Source: Ipomoea triloba (lineage: Eukaryota; Streptophyta; Magnoliopsida; Solanales; Convolvulaceae). From it: 64,000 nucleotides of DNA. The stretch is taken from assembly GCF_003576645.1 (NCBI RefSeq), contig NC_044930.1:26759208-26823207 (forward strand). The letters are read 5' to 3'. Position 1 is the first letter of the stretch; each line of letters opens with the position of its first letter. Positions 24,071-35,470 of this stretch are shown piece after piece. The notes beneath the pieces were generated by a model. It was not told the DNA's origin. It saw only the letters and a program-made list of their open reading frames with translations, and searched no databases. A program made the position numbers and the translations under genes.

Positions 24071-24964
24071 TTATGTATTAATAGCACAAACTGTGCGTTT
24101 TTAATAAGACAGTCCTATATGAGCAACTCCTCTTGAGTTATGCTAGGGTAATTATTATGTTCGTAGTCATACATTTTAACAACTTGTTCTCATCAACGTT
24201 GTAACTGTTTCTTAAATTTGGTGATAAATAAATTTCTGAAGATCCATTATCTGAAGGATGAGTTTAATTTTGTTTTTGTTTTTTTTTTTTTTAAGGAGTG
24301 CATGTAATAAATTCATAGATTAGATGAAGATCCTTATGGATACACTCTCAGCTAATATTGTTGATCACTATTAGAAAATACAAAGAGAAGAAATAAAAAA
24401 AAAAAATCTATTCATATCCATTTTAAAAAAATCCATTCATTAACTATTTGAGGATACTCGTAGTTGTGTTTATTCTTCATTCCATGTGCAATTATTGTTG
24501 TTGTTGTTGTGTGTAAATAACTAATTTTATCATTATAATTAAAGTGTTTAATACACACACACACATATATATATAAGTAATTCGAAAAATGGTTTTTTAA
24601 TGATTTAAAAAAAAATTAAAACATATTTTTTGTTCGCACAAGTCCATGATTGTTTAGTACTAAAAAAAGAATCCAAAATTGTTTATAGTGTGATTATAAA
24701 ATTGCAAGCTAGAATTTCAATTTTAAGATATTATTATTTATTTTGTGTGACATATTAAATGTATTTGCTGAGCATAGTCCGTGATTATAACCCTTTTGAC
24801 CATAGGCTTATTTATAATTGTTGTAGTTTTAGACAATGGAAAAGGCAATGGAAAAGTTCTATTAAATGATGTAATCAATTTTAGGAACCAGCTTGTGGCA
24901 ATGTCATTATCTCCCTATAATGCAGGGTGTTCGTGCGACATTGATTGACAAGGATTTCAGTCCA
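24071..24964 (+). repeat. Downstream part of the TPS duplication unit
   Basis: The 3' UTR and following DNA match the region after the second TPS gene (33986-34495 and 35305-35710) and, from about 24740, also 37289-37640. The paralogue carries an element at 34501-35295 absent here; ATATATATATAAGTAATTCG near 24565 is the empty site. Confidence 0.75.
24926..24964 (+). pseudogene. Exon remnant resembling 3-hydroxyisobutyryl-CoA hydrolase
   Basis: After an acceptor-like TGCAG, the frame reads GVRATLIDKDFSP. This matches the C-terminal (E)GVRA.(L/I)(I/V)DKD..P motif of CHY1-type 3-hydroxyisobutyryl-CoA hydrolases (crotonase fold, valine catabolism). The frame is lost afterwards. A second copy at 37599-37640 keeps a donor GT. 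No other exon was found, so this is a gene relic. The fragment is short, so the assignment is tentative. Confidence 0.45.
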
Positions 24965-25099
24965 ATTTATTTTCCTTCAGAATAGTCAATATTGCTTAGT
25001 CTAATTTGTTACGGAGTATATATATATTTTTTCCTTCACAATAGGTTTAGAGCGGTTCAGCTTTTGTACTATATTTATACTCTGTATTCTTCATCATAT

Positions 25100-25440
25100 A
25101 TATATATATATATAATACTTATATTGAAAAATGTAATACTAATAAAGAATAAACTATTTATTATTTATATGGGAATAAGTAATAAATATTTGTCAACATT
25201 AATATTAATTACATATTTTCTTATAAGTAACAAACATTTGTCATCATTACTTATAAAGGAAAGTGTAATATTTTGATTAGAAATATATGCTTTTACTTCA
25301 AAATGTAAAAGTATTACAGTTTTTTTTTAAAATATTACACTTTTTTTTTATAAGTAACAAAATTTTATTCTTAATTAATATTACATTTTTAAGTATAATT
25401 AAGTATAATTTTTTCATATTAACCCGACCCCCACATCCTT
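25100..25440. mobile_element. Degraded copy of the GTGAGACGGTCTCAC MITE family
   Basis: The interior motifs TGTAATACT, CTTATAAGTAACAAA and TTTTATTCTTAATTAATATTACAT match the intact copies, but the terminal repeats are eroded. Confidence 0.5.
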
Positions 25441-25485
25441 ATGTCGTATATAATGAGATGATGTGATATGGGGTCCTCAACTCTA

Positions 25486-25815
25486 AGAGCATCCTTATCA
25501 ATGGAGTTATTTCACAGTTATTGAGAAGTTTTTGTAAGTGTGATTAAGAAAGAGAAAATGGGAGGAGATAAAAAAAAAACAAACAAATCTAATATATAAA
25601 AAATAATAAATAAATAAATCAATGCGTCAGGTGCGCCTGACGCGTGCAGTGCACGCACCCACAGTACAATAATTTGTCAGATTTAATTGTAGCATGAACC
25701 TTTTACTTGCAGATGCTTCCTTCTTCCTCTCTCTCCTCTCTTTTCCTATGCCACTTGGATTATTTCTAACATAAACCCCTCAAATAACCATAGATAGGAA
25801 TATAATGCTCTAAGG
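25486..25815. mobile_element. Small TIR element with CAGGTGCGCCTGAC palindrome
   Basis: The left end reads AGAGCATCCTTATCAATGG and the right end gives an imperfect inverse (CCATAGATAGGAATATAATGCTCT). The middle has the palindrome GTCAGGTGCGCCTGAC near 25626. There is no coding capacity. Confidence 0.5.
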
Positions 25816-26880
25816 TGTTTGATTTGAAAAGTTGTCTGATCTTTTACTTCCTCACGTTGACGGCTCACAGAGTCACAAAATTGTTATACTATGGACCAAG
25901 ATTTACCTTGTATTGTAAATCATGGTTCAAAACAACGTTTAAATTATGTGTTGGCAGTTAATATATTATTTTTGGACATATAAGTATGACATTTGCATGT
26001 TGATTAGACTCGACCTATCTTACAAATAAGATTGAGGATTAAAATATAGGCACCTTATTTACAACGATACGTGAAGAAACTTCAAATTGTATAAAGTTGT
26101 ATTTTTGAAACTTTCTTGCAAAGTTGCTGCATGCATAAAGTTGATGTCAAAAATATGTGGTAGACCTAGTTTTTGCAAATCATTTGAACCTTGTACTTGT
26201 AAGAACATCACTTGATCTTTAGTATAAAGTTTTGGACGTGGCCCTGCAGAGTAGGATGGGTTTTCCAATTACAATAAAAAATATCTTGTGTATTTTTTAT
26301 TTATCCTGGTTATTTTCATTACTTTCTGTCTAGAGCATTATGTAGAGTAACTACTCCTATTGAATACAATTGTTTTTTTATTTTATTTCAAAACAACCCC
26401 GAAAATCAATTTCATTCATGTGGGGATTGTTGGAAAAATAGCATTAAATGACATTTTAAGTGACTATATTGTGGTACAAATATATGTGGGGTTCACTTAC
26501 GATTTGGGTCAGGTAAAAGTGTATTCGGGTTTTTCGTAGTTAGACAAAGAGATCGATATATTGTACGCTCAAAACAGATAATGGGTGAATGAGAAATTGG
26601 TTCTCAAAGTTGACCCATTTAAGTTGAAAAATGAAGGGAAAAACTTTAAATTAGTTTTTGTCTCGCATTAGTTTGGAAAATGGGTTTGCACCACTATTTA
26701 TACAAGAGCTTTTCTAAGGCTTATTGAATTGTATAGCATAGAGGCTCTCTCTCGCATACATTAAATGAGCCTGAACAGGCTTAACTCGTGTGAGATAGTG
26801 TAGTCATTACATGACTCAAGCTTATCACCTACCCAAAAAACCCTTTCGTTTTTTGTGCTTGTTATTTTTCCAGAAATATT
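25816..26880. other. Intergenic DNA without recognised features
   Basis: A 69-codon minus-strand frame at 26059-26268 shows no recognisable motif. Nothing else was identified. Confidence 0.45.
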
Positions 26881-26889
26881 ATTTTCGAA

Positions 26890-28270
26890 TCAATTAATTC
26901 TATGTTCTTTTAATTTTTTCATATTATTATAACCTTAACTTTCATTTGCTTGCCATAATTAATCATCTTTTTAAAACAATAATAAATAAAATTATAAATG
27001 AACTATTTTTCTTAGAGATGGCAATTTCAATCCGCCCCGTGGATATCCACCTGAATCCACCCCGCATGGATTGGGTTTTTTTGGGTGATAGTGGGTGGTG
27101 GGTCGGGGGTGGGTCTTAAAAAAGTAAACCCGCTGTGGGTCGGGTTGGATTCGGGTTCTATGTACAAAACCCGCCTAGAACCCCACCCGACCCACCATGT
27201 GTGTGTATATATATAAAATATTAAAATAAGTAGTACTAGTATATAGTTAATTATAAAATTTTCAATAACTTTGGGTAACTTTTTACTATTTTTATATCTA
27301 AGCTACTAAGTTTATTTTTAAAAATTAACAATTTAGTTATTATATTGAAATATTTTTATTATTTTATGTTTTAGGTATAACTAATGAATTTTTTTTATTT
27401 TATTATGTATAAGTAATTTAAATATTTTTTTGAAAAATATAATAAGTTGATAAGTGGTGGGCACCCGCACCCGGTGGGGTGGAGGTGGGTTTTGAAAATT
27501 AAAAGTCTACCCGATGCGGGTTGGGGGTGGGGGTGGTGGAGAAAATGTAAAGTGGATCGGGTGATGGATGTTGCCCTCCCCGACCCACACCCGACCCATT
27601 GCCATCCCTAGTAACACTTGTGTGAGACCTTCTCACGGATCGGATCTTTGATTAATTGGTCAAATTATCAATTAATGGGTCGAATCTTTGACCTCGTTAA
27701 TCAAATTAAAGATCTAACCTGTCTCGCGGATTAAAATTCATGAGATGGTCTCACATAATTGTTTTACCTTTTTCTTAAAGAATGATATTCCCCAGAAAGA
27801 ATTTATTAGAATATATTCTCCCTAAAGACAATATATTGTATTAAAAACACAATGACAGCGTGAAAGCAATAGTAATGATATATAAGTGATGGATGATTTG
27901 TAGCTTTTAGTGGTAGTTTGAGCTTATCTTTCTTCTTGAAAAGTAAATTGCGTGCATGTTGGAATTGTCAATCGTTGGCCTGAGTATAATATTATTAATC
28001 GTTGGAAAAAAATGAGCTTTCCTTGATTTATACAGCGCTGCCTTTTTTTTTTTTTTGAAAACCTATACAGCGCTGCCTTAGAAGACTACATGTTCAAATT
28101 TATCCTAATATATGTCATATCATATTGTTAATTAGCTTGTCACCAACATTTTAGGTAGAACAGTTATCCTTATATATGTCATATATATCACATTGTTAAT
28201 TAGCTAGTCACCAACATTTTAGGTAGAACATACAATTGTCCTCATATATGTCATATATATCATATTGTTA
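26890..28270. repeat. Dispersed block paralogous to 11330-11720, with insertions
   Basis: The flanking sequence matches 11337-11451 on the left and 11452-11700 on the right; the DNA between is a transposon pair (27015-27768). After 28060 there are three near-repeats of a unit containing CATATTGTTAATTAGCT and AACATTTTAGGTAGAACA. Confidence 0.7.
27015..27768. mobile_element. Two abutting TIR elements between TTTTTCTTA duplications
   Basis: The left element (27015-27610) has the terminus GAGATGGCAAT and the inverse ATTGCCATCCC, with an interior rich in GGGTCGGGT and CCCGACCC; such ends resemble plant hAT MITEs. The right element (27611-27768) is a divergent GTGAGAC(C/G)GTCTCAC MITE. The pair is bounded by TTTTTCTTA at 27006-27014 and 27769-27777, a single 9-bp site in the block at 11443-11451. 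The first element apparently inserted at the edge of the second. Confidence 0.7.
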
Positions 28271-28498
28271 ATTAGCTTGTCAGCAACTCAATAGATAATT
28301 TAAGTGACAAGTGAGCTTTCTTTGTGAAAATTTTTTTTGGGAGAACTTGAGTTTAATTCTACTTATATCAATCATTAAACGGACGGATAAAGACCTGGAA
28401 CACCTTTTGAAATAAATAAACATTAGCTTGTCGGCAACATTTTAGGAAGAACAGTCACTGTGGACTATTGAAGCTAAATATTCAAATGTCAAAAATTT

Positions 28499-28564
28499 GA
28501 TCATTGCCTACAATTCAGTGGGGGATTATTATTGTTATTGTTATTGCCTACAATTCAGTGGGGG

Positions 28565-28617
<53 letters not shown>

Positions 28618-28665
28618 CATTGCCTACAATTCAGTGGGGGATTATTATTATTATTATTATTATAA
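28499..28665. repeat. Minisatellite: three TGCCTACAATTCAGTGGGGG units with ATT microsatellites
   Basis: Three copies of TGCCTACAATTCAGTGGGGG (near 28505, 28545 and 28620) are each followed by (ATT)n tracts of different length. This is consistent with slippage or unequal exchange. Confidence 0.85.
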
Positions 28666-28699
28666 CAATCAAATTAGTATACATAAAAGGAATTCATAT

Positions 28700-29504
28700 G
28701 ACGTTACTTTTTTTAAAAAAAAAATTATAAGTGTTTTCTCATTTGTGGTAATAATTAAAATATAATAATATTTACGTAATATAACTTTCTTCTTTCAGTA
28801 AAAGAAAAGAGTTAAACTATATTATTTTTTAATCATCACACTAGAAAGTATGAATGTCATACTAAAATTATTATTCTAATAATGCACTATCTTTCTCTTT
28901 ACTTTAACCAAACATTGTTTGTTGTACAAAATTAGACTAAATAATTAGAATATATATATTTAATAAAAATTGTATATATAAGTGGTTGGTGAAGAAATGA
29001 AGGGCAACTTGTGATTAAAATATATATTCTAATTAAAGTAATATTTTATACCAAACAATATTTTAAGGACAAAAATTAGTAATATTTTATACCAAACAAT
29101 GTTTTCAATGTAGTACCAACTACTAATTTTAATTTTTCTATTTGAAAAATATTACTTTAATTACAATATATATTTTATCACAAATTTTTTTTTTGAATAC
29201 TACTGACTCTGTTACAATGTAGTATCTGTTCATAACTAATTTCTCAACCTACTGAAACACAAAGAGTCAGGAGTGTAAAACGGGACATTGGGTGCCACCA
29301 GACCACAAGATCTTTGGCTACTTTTATCACAATTTGATCGTATGAGTTATGTCTGGAAAAAAAATAAAATTTCTCTACTTTGAGAACTTAAATACAAAAT
29401 TTTGATTATATAATCAATCTTTTAAGGACAAAAATTAGTATTTTAAAATATTAGTTTGCAAATTGAAGAATTTACATATAACTATAATTGAGGTCTCAAT
29501 TATG

Positions 29505-29579
<75 letters not shown>

Positions 29580-29935
29580 AAAAACTATAAATTAATACAT
29601 TATATAACTTCATTGCATAAGTCTTTAATTACTTTTGGCCAAAATTAGTAAGGTCATTATAGACTTATCAGTTCAATAAAAAATAAATTAACTTACTGAC
29701 TCATCAATCGCCAAAATCATATTAAGAATATTTAATTTATTTTAATATAAAATTGTTAGTACATGATTTTATTTTTTTGGGTTTAATTAAAGAGTATGTA
29801 TTTGTTGTGTTTAACTTGACTACATACTTGTATATGATGTCTTTTTAATTTGTTAAAAAAATTTATAATATTTTTTTAAGAATAAAAACTAAGAATTAAT
29901 TACTAGACTTGCTCCAATATTTCACACTTTTAAGT
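28700..29935. other. AT-rich intergenic DNA with SINE remnant and long (TA)n
   Basis: A degraded relative of the 15668 SINE-like repeat lies at 29190-29325, and a (TA)n run at about 29515-29575. No gene was recognised. Confidence 0.55.
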
Positions 29936-29938
29936 AAA

Positions 29939-30396
29939 GGCAAAAACTTGTGTGAGACCGTCTCACCATGAGACGGGTATGGTCGGGTCGGGTCAAGATG
30001 CAAATGTAACACTTATATGCACAAATGTCATACTTATATGCTCAAATGTAATACTAATTAAGAATAAAATTTTTTTTACTTATAAGGGTAAATGTAGTAC
30101 TTTTAAGGGAAAATACAATACTTTTACATTTCGATTTAAAAGTATTACATTTTTCCTCAAAAGTATATTATATTTGCCCTTATAAGTAAGTGATACTTGT
30201 CAATATTACTTATTATGAAAAATGTATTACTTTTTCTCTTATAAGTAACAAAAATTGTATTCTTGATTAATGTTATATTTGAGCATATAAGTATGACATT
30301 TGCACATATAAGTATGACATTTGCATGATGTTTTGACCCGACCCGACCCGTCTTACGAATAAGGATCCGTGAGACGGTCTCACATAAGTGTGACCC
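29939..30396. mobile_element. MITE (GTGAGACGGTCTCAC family), full length
   Basis: It begins GGCAAAAACTTGTGTGAGAC and ends CACATAAGTGTGACCC (458 bp). A perfect 9-bp duplication, TTAAGTAAA, lies at 29930-29938 and 30397-30405. It sits about 1.25 kb upstream of the second TPS gene and has no counterpart upstream of the first. Confidence 0.9.
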
Positions 30397-30582
30397 TTAA
30401 GTAAAACATTAAACACCCTTAAGTAAAACATTAAACTTCTTTTCAATATAATATATTGCTTTAATTTTTTCAGTTACTGAGGCTACCCCATAGAATATAT
30501 GTCCAAAAGCCTAATAAGGTATATCCAGATAATAACTCGTGCCAATTTCTCCCATTCACGTTGATGGGACCTTTTGGGCCCA

Positions 30583-31640
30583 AGGGACTATTTTATTGAG
30601 AATATTTTGACTCAAGAAATATTTATTTTTATTGGTGCGACTTTGACCCAAGAAAAATGAAAGTCATGGTAGCCAAAAGAAGGGAACAAAATGGTGAACA
30701 TCACTAACATTAAAGTAGTATCGGGATATATGTATAGCCAAGAATAATATGAAGAATAACGTTACCAAGGTCGTACAATTGTCAAACATTCAGAGGATTT
30801 TCAACATTATAAAGTGACATCATGTCTTCCCTTTATACATCATCCATTGGTTCACTATGATCACCCTAGTCCAATGGCTTGGGGTCTTAACTTCCAACAA
30901 CAACATCTATTGGTTCACTATATTTTTTTTGGGTTTGGTATCCCGAGTAATAAAATTACTATTTTTCTACCATTGTTCTATACATTTATATTCGGTTTAT
31001 GGTGAACCAATCCCAACAAATTAAAACCATCACATATGATAAAACTAGTGTGTACAATGAATTTTCGTGCAAACTCTAAGGCCACATCGACATATAATTT
31101 CAACTTTATAATTATAATTTCAAATTTAATTTTAAATAAAAATACGTTTAAATAACAAAATAAATTAAAATAATTTTTTCGGAGTAATAAGTGCCTCTCG
31201 CCTCCTCTCCTCTCTAACCCTTCTCCCCTTCTCTCCCCCTCTCTCTCCTTTCATTGAAGAGATGCTCTAAGAAATAATATTTTGATAAATTAACAAAATT
31301 CGTAAATATTTAATTTACTTACACAAATTTGAACATTATATTATATTTTCTTAATTTCTTAATGGTAAACAAAAAATTAAAAGCTTCTATAAAACATAAA
31401 AGTTAAATTGAAAAGTAATGGGAAATAAAACAGTTTTGTTTACTAAATGCACCCAACTGGCGGCTGTAGATATTTTAATTATTTTGACTGAGCTTTGATT
31501 AGATAGGTATGCTATGACTAGGAAAGTAGGTAGAGTAGAGTAGTATAAATACTACTGCCTTGCCCTTCATTTCTTCACCAGCCTCAGCTCCATCTTATAT
31601 AATATAATTAAATATATCTCAATCTCTGCACTCCTTCTCC
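30583..31640. repeat. Upstream region of TPS2, paralogous to that of TPS1
   Basis: Matches the TPS1 upstream sequence on both sides of the elements inserted there (20775-21225). Near the gene, TTACTAAATGCACCCAA and the TATA region are conserved between copies. A TATAAATA lies at 31544-31551. A CT-rich tract at 31195-31262 is specific to this copy. Confidence 0.7.
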
Positions 31641-31649
31641 GATCCCGAA

Positions 31650-33985
31650 ATGGCAATGAACTTGGAAAACCTTATCGAACGCCCCTTCGTGAAGTTCTCT
31701 CCCAGTTTATGGGGTGATTATGGCTTCCATTCATCCTCCATCGACGATCAGGTACTAATTAAATAATTGGAATATAATGGATCCAATTCATTACATTACT
31801 ACTGCTTTAATTTACATGCATGCTTATATACTTAATTACTGCAGGTTGCTGAAGCATATGCAAAAGAGATTGAGGTTTTGAAGGAGCAAACTAGGGCTAC
31901 GCTCCTGCAGACCATTGCTTCTGGAAGCAGCAGTGATGTGGCCCAGAAAATAAGATTCATCAACTTGCTCCAACGCCTTGGAATATCATATCACTTTGAG
32001 AAAGAGATTGATGATCAACTCCGACATATTTATACCCACCCCGTGCACATGAATGACTTGGAAACTGTTGCTATTCAGTTTCGAGTGATGAGGAAACATG
32101 GTTACAACATTTCTACTGGTAATTAATATACTATAACAAGTTAAATTAACTAATTAATTGTTATTTTCCCATGCATACATCCCTCATATATATCTTATGT
32201 ATGGAAGCAGATATTTTCAGTAACTTTGTTGACGAGAATGGAAAGTTCAGAGACACCTCAGATGTGAAGGGTCTGCTGAGCCTGTACGAAGCTTCGTACG
32301 TGAGAACACGCAGTGACGATGAGGTTTTAGAAGGCGTGACCGCTTTTGCGGAGACTCGTCTCCGATCTGCACTACCAAATCTAAAACCCAATAGCACTTT
32401 AGAAAAGCTGGTGACGCACGCCCTGGATCAGCCATTTCACACCGGTCTGCCCAGAGTGGAAACGCGCTTTTTCATTTCGGTGTACCAAGAAGAAGACGAG
32501 TCTTCGAGGAACGATGAGTTGCTCCGCTTTGCCAAATTGGATTTTAATTTGCTGCAGATGTTGCACAAGCAAGAGCTCAGTGAAGTCTCCAGGTTTGATA
32601 TAGTTTAATTAATTAATTTGTTACCTACCTACCATTCATATTATATTATAGCTAATTTTGTTAGTTTACTATACATATATAGCTGGCTTTGTTTTGAACT
32701 AAGTACATTTGGTGTAGGTGGTGGAAAGATTTGAACTTAATAGCAACACTTCCTTATGCAAGAGATAGAGCCGTTGAATGTTATTTTTGGGCACTAGGTG
32801 TATACTTTCAGCCTCAGTATTCTAAGGCTAGAATCATGCTGGCAAAAAATATTTCAATTGTTTCAATTGTGGATGACACGTTTGATGCTTATGGTACCGT
32901 AGAAGAATTAGAAGTCTACACAGATGTCATACAAAGGTTATATATTATATTATATTATATTAATTATTTTAAAATTAATGAAAGCGCATGCAGATCAGAA
33001 GCCATTCATTTTAATTTTATCTCAATTTACATCTTTTATTTTCAGGTGGGACATTAACGAAATGAATCGCCTGCCAAACTATATGAAAATTAGCTTTAAA
33101 GCTATGTTAGACCTATTTGAGAATGATGAAAAGGATCTTTCAAAGGAAGGAAGATCATATGCGGTTCAACATGGAAGGGAACGAGTAAGTATAGTATAAT
33201 TTATAATAATATAATATAATTATGATGATTTATTGGAAGCTTAATTGCTAGCTAAGGGCTAATGTGTATTTTAATTTGCATTGGTTACTCTGATCTAACT
33301 AACCTATGTGTTTGCTAATAGATGAAGGAACTTGTGAGATGCTACTTTACTGAATCCAAATGGTTTAGTAATGAAGGACACCAGCCTGCATTTGCTGAAT
33401 ACCTAAAAAACGCATTCGCTACTTCCGCTTACTATTTGCTGTCCACAATATCTTGCTATACGTTGAAGTCAGCTGATGAGCAAGCATTCAATTGGCTAAT
33501 GAAAAATCCTAAAATTCTTGAAGCAGGCGTCACGATATGCAGACTTATCGACGACATAGCCACCTTTGATGTAATGGAATATTCAATATGGTTTATTTGT
33601 ATATTTTAATTTATATATGTTAATCTGTGTTTCCCATTTTTCAACTAATTCTATTCATTATTGTTACTCATTGGATATATTTTAATAGGGTGAAAAAGAA
33701 AGAGGGCAAGTTACAACTGGTATTGAATGCTACATGAAGGAATATGGCGTATCACTAGAAAAGGCAATGGAAAAGTTTCAAGAATTAGCTGATCTTGCAT
33801 TGAAAGATTTGAACGAGGGACTTCTTCAACCAACGCCTGTTTCTTCTGAGATTCTCTTACGCATTTTCAACCTTACTTGCATTATTTTTGTTACATACCA
33901 GCACAACCAAGATGGGTATACTTGTCCTGAAAAGGTTTTGAAGCCTCACATTATTGGCCTACTCGTAGATCCGCTGCCACTCTAG
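31650..33985 (+). CDS. Sesquiterpene synthase (TPS-a), copy 2, seven exons
   Basis: Exons are 31650-31751, 31845-32118, 32211-32592, 32718-32936, 33046-33184, 33322-33570 and 33689-33985, all GT-AG, giving 553 residues. The start [13 protein letters not shown] adds four residues relative to the first TPS; its third codon is an alternative ATG. One extra Asp codon lies in exon 3. RDR, DDTFD (305-309) and DDIATFDGE (449-457) are intact, so FPP cyclisation is expected. Differences from copy 1 include Ile to Phe and Leu to Met in exon 2, Gly to Glu and Lys to Arg in exon 3, Val to Ile and Ile to Met in exon 4, and Tyr to Phe and Ile to Val in exon 5; exons 6-7 encode identical protein. Introns are also very similar, so the duplication or a later conversion is recent. 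The AATAAA downstream of copy 1 is altered here. Confidence 0.95.
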
Positions 33986-34500
33986 TTATGTATTAATAGC
34001 ACAAACTGTGCGTTTTTAATAAGACAGTCCTATATGAGCAACTCCTCTTGAGTTATGCTAGGGCAATTATTATGTTCTTGGTTATATACATTTTAAGAAC
34101 TTGTTCTCATCTTTATTGTAGCTGTTTCTTAAATTTGGTGATAAACAAATTTCTCAACATCTTTGATCTCAAGGATCAGATGAGTTTAATTTTCTTTTTA
34201 TTTTTTTAAAGGAGTGCATGTAAATTCATATATTAGATGAAGATCCCTAGAGATACACTCTCGTCCAACATTATCATTATTTCAGGATACAAATTGAAAA
34301 AAAAAATAATAATAAAATAAAAAATCTATAAATATCCATATCCAAAAATAAAAATAAAAATCCATTCAATTCATTAACTATTCGAGGATACTCATAGTTG
34401 TGTTTATTTTTCAATCCATGTACAATTATTGTTGTTGTTGTTGTGTGTAAATAACTATATTTTATCATTATAATTAAGTGTTTAATTTATATATATATAT

Positions 34501-35295
34501 AGGATCGCGTTCAAATGCGTACTGGCCGCCCAGGAGAGAAATGCGGACGAATCACAGCATGCCACGTGTCCGGAATGTAGTTGCACCCAACGTTATAACT
34601 AGGTGCACGTCATGTTATAACTAGGTGCACATAGGTGCACTCAGGTGCATAAATGTTAACAAGGTAAATTACTTGCACCTGCAAGTGAAAATAGGTGTAC
34701 ACGTGCAAGTAAAATGTATTACAAGTGCAAGTAAATTGTACAATGAGCATCAATACTAAGTGTACCTAATGTTATAACTAGGTGCACCTAATGTTATAAT
34801 TAGGTGCACATAGGTTGCAACCAGGTGCATGAATGTTAACAAAGTAAATTACTTGCACAAGTGTAAGTAAAATGTATTGCAAATGCAAGTAAAATGTATT
34901 ACAGGTACAAGTGAATTGTACAGTGAGCATCAATATTAAGTGCACCTAATGTTATAACTAGGTGCACCTAGGTTGCACCCATGTGCATGAATATTAACAA
35001 GGTAAATTACTTGCATTTGTAAGTAAAAGTATTTGCGAAAATAGGTGCATGAATATTAATAAGGTAAATTACTTGCACTTGTAATTGAAAATAGGTGCGA
35101 AAATAGGTGCACTTATAAGTGAAACTAGGTGCACTTGTAAGTGAAACTAGGTGCACCAAAGTTCCAGTTATTTACCAAAATGCCACGCGTCATTTTTTTA
35201 AAATTGCATCTGATTCATTGATCTGGACACGTGGATGGCTGTGAAGCGTTCTCATTTCTTACCTGGGCGGCAGTTCGCATGGGAGTGCATCCCTA
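34501..35295. mobile_element. TIR element with GTTATAACTAGGTGCA subrepeats
   Basis: The ends are inverse: left TATAGGATCGCGTTCAAATG with CTGGCCGCCCAGG, right CCTGGGCGGCAG with GCATGGGAGTGCATCCCTAT. The interior has many copies of TATAACTAGGTGCA and GTAAATTACTTGCAC. It is flanked by TATATATA. The paralogous site after TPS1 (near 24565) is empty, so it inserted after the TPS duplication. The superfamily is not determined. Confidence 0.75.
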
Positions 35296-35470
35296 TATAT
35301 ATATATAATGATATAAGTAATTCGAAAAATGGTTTTACAATGATTTTAAAAAAATTTAAAAACATATTTTTTATTCGCACAAGTCCAAAATTATTTATAG
35401 TGTGATTATAAAATTGCAAGCTACTCTTCAAAAAAAATAAAATAAAATTGTAAGCTATAATTTCAATTTT

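Noticed and set aside
26059..26268. 69-codon minus-strand ORF (MENPSYSAGPRPKLYTKDQ)
   Set aside because: Composition is not strongly unlike coding DNA, but no motif, splice context or repeat copy supports it.
28570..28680. CRISPR-like spaced repeats
   Set aside because: Repeats are separated by simple ATT tracts, not unique spacers, in a plant genome; it is a minisatellite.
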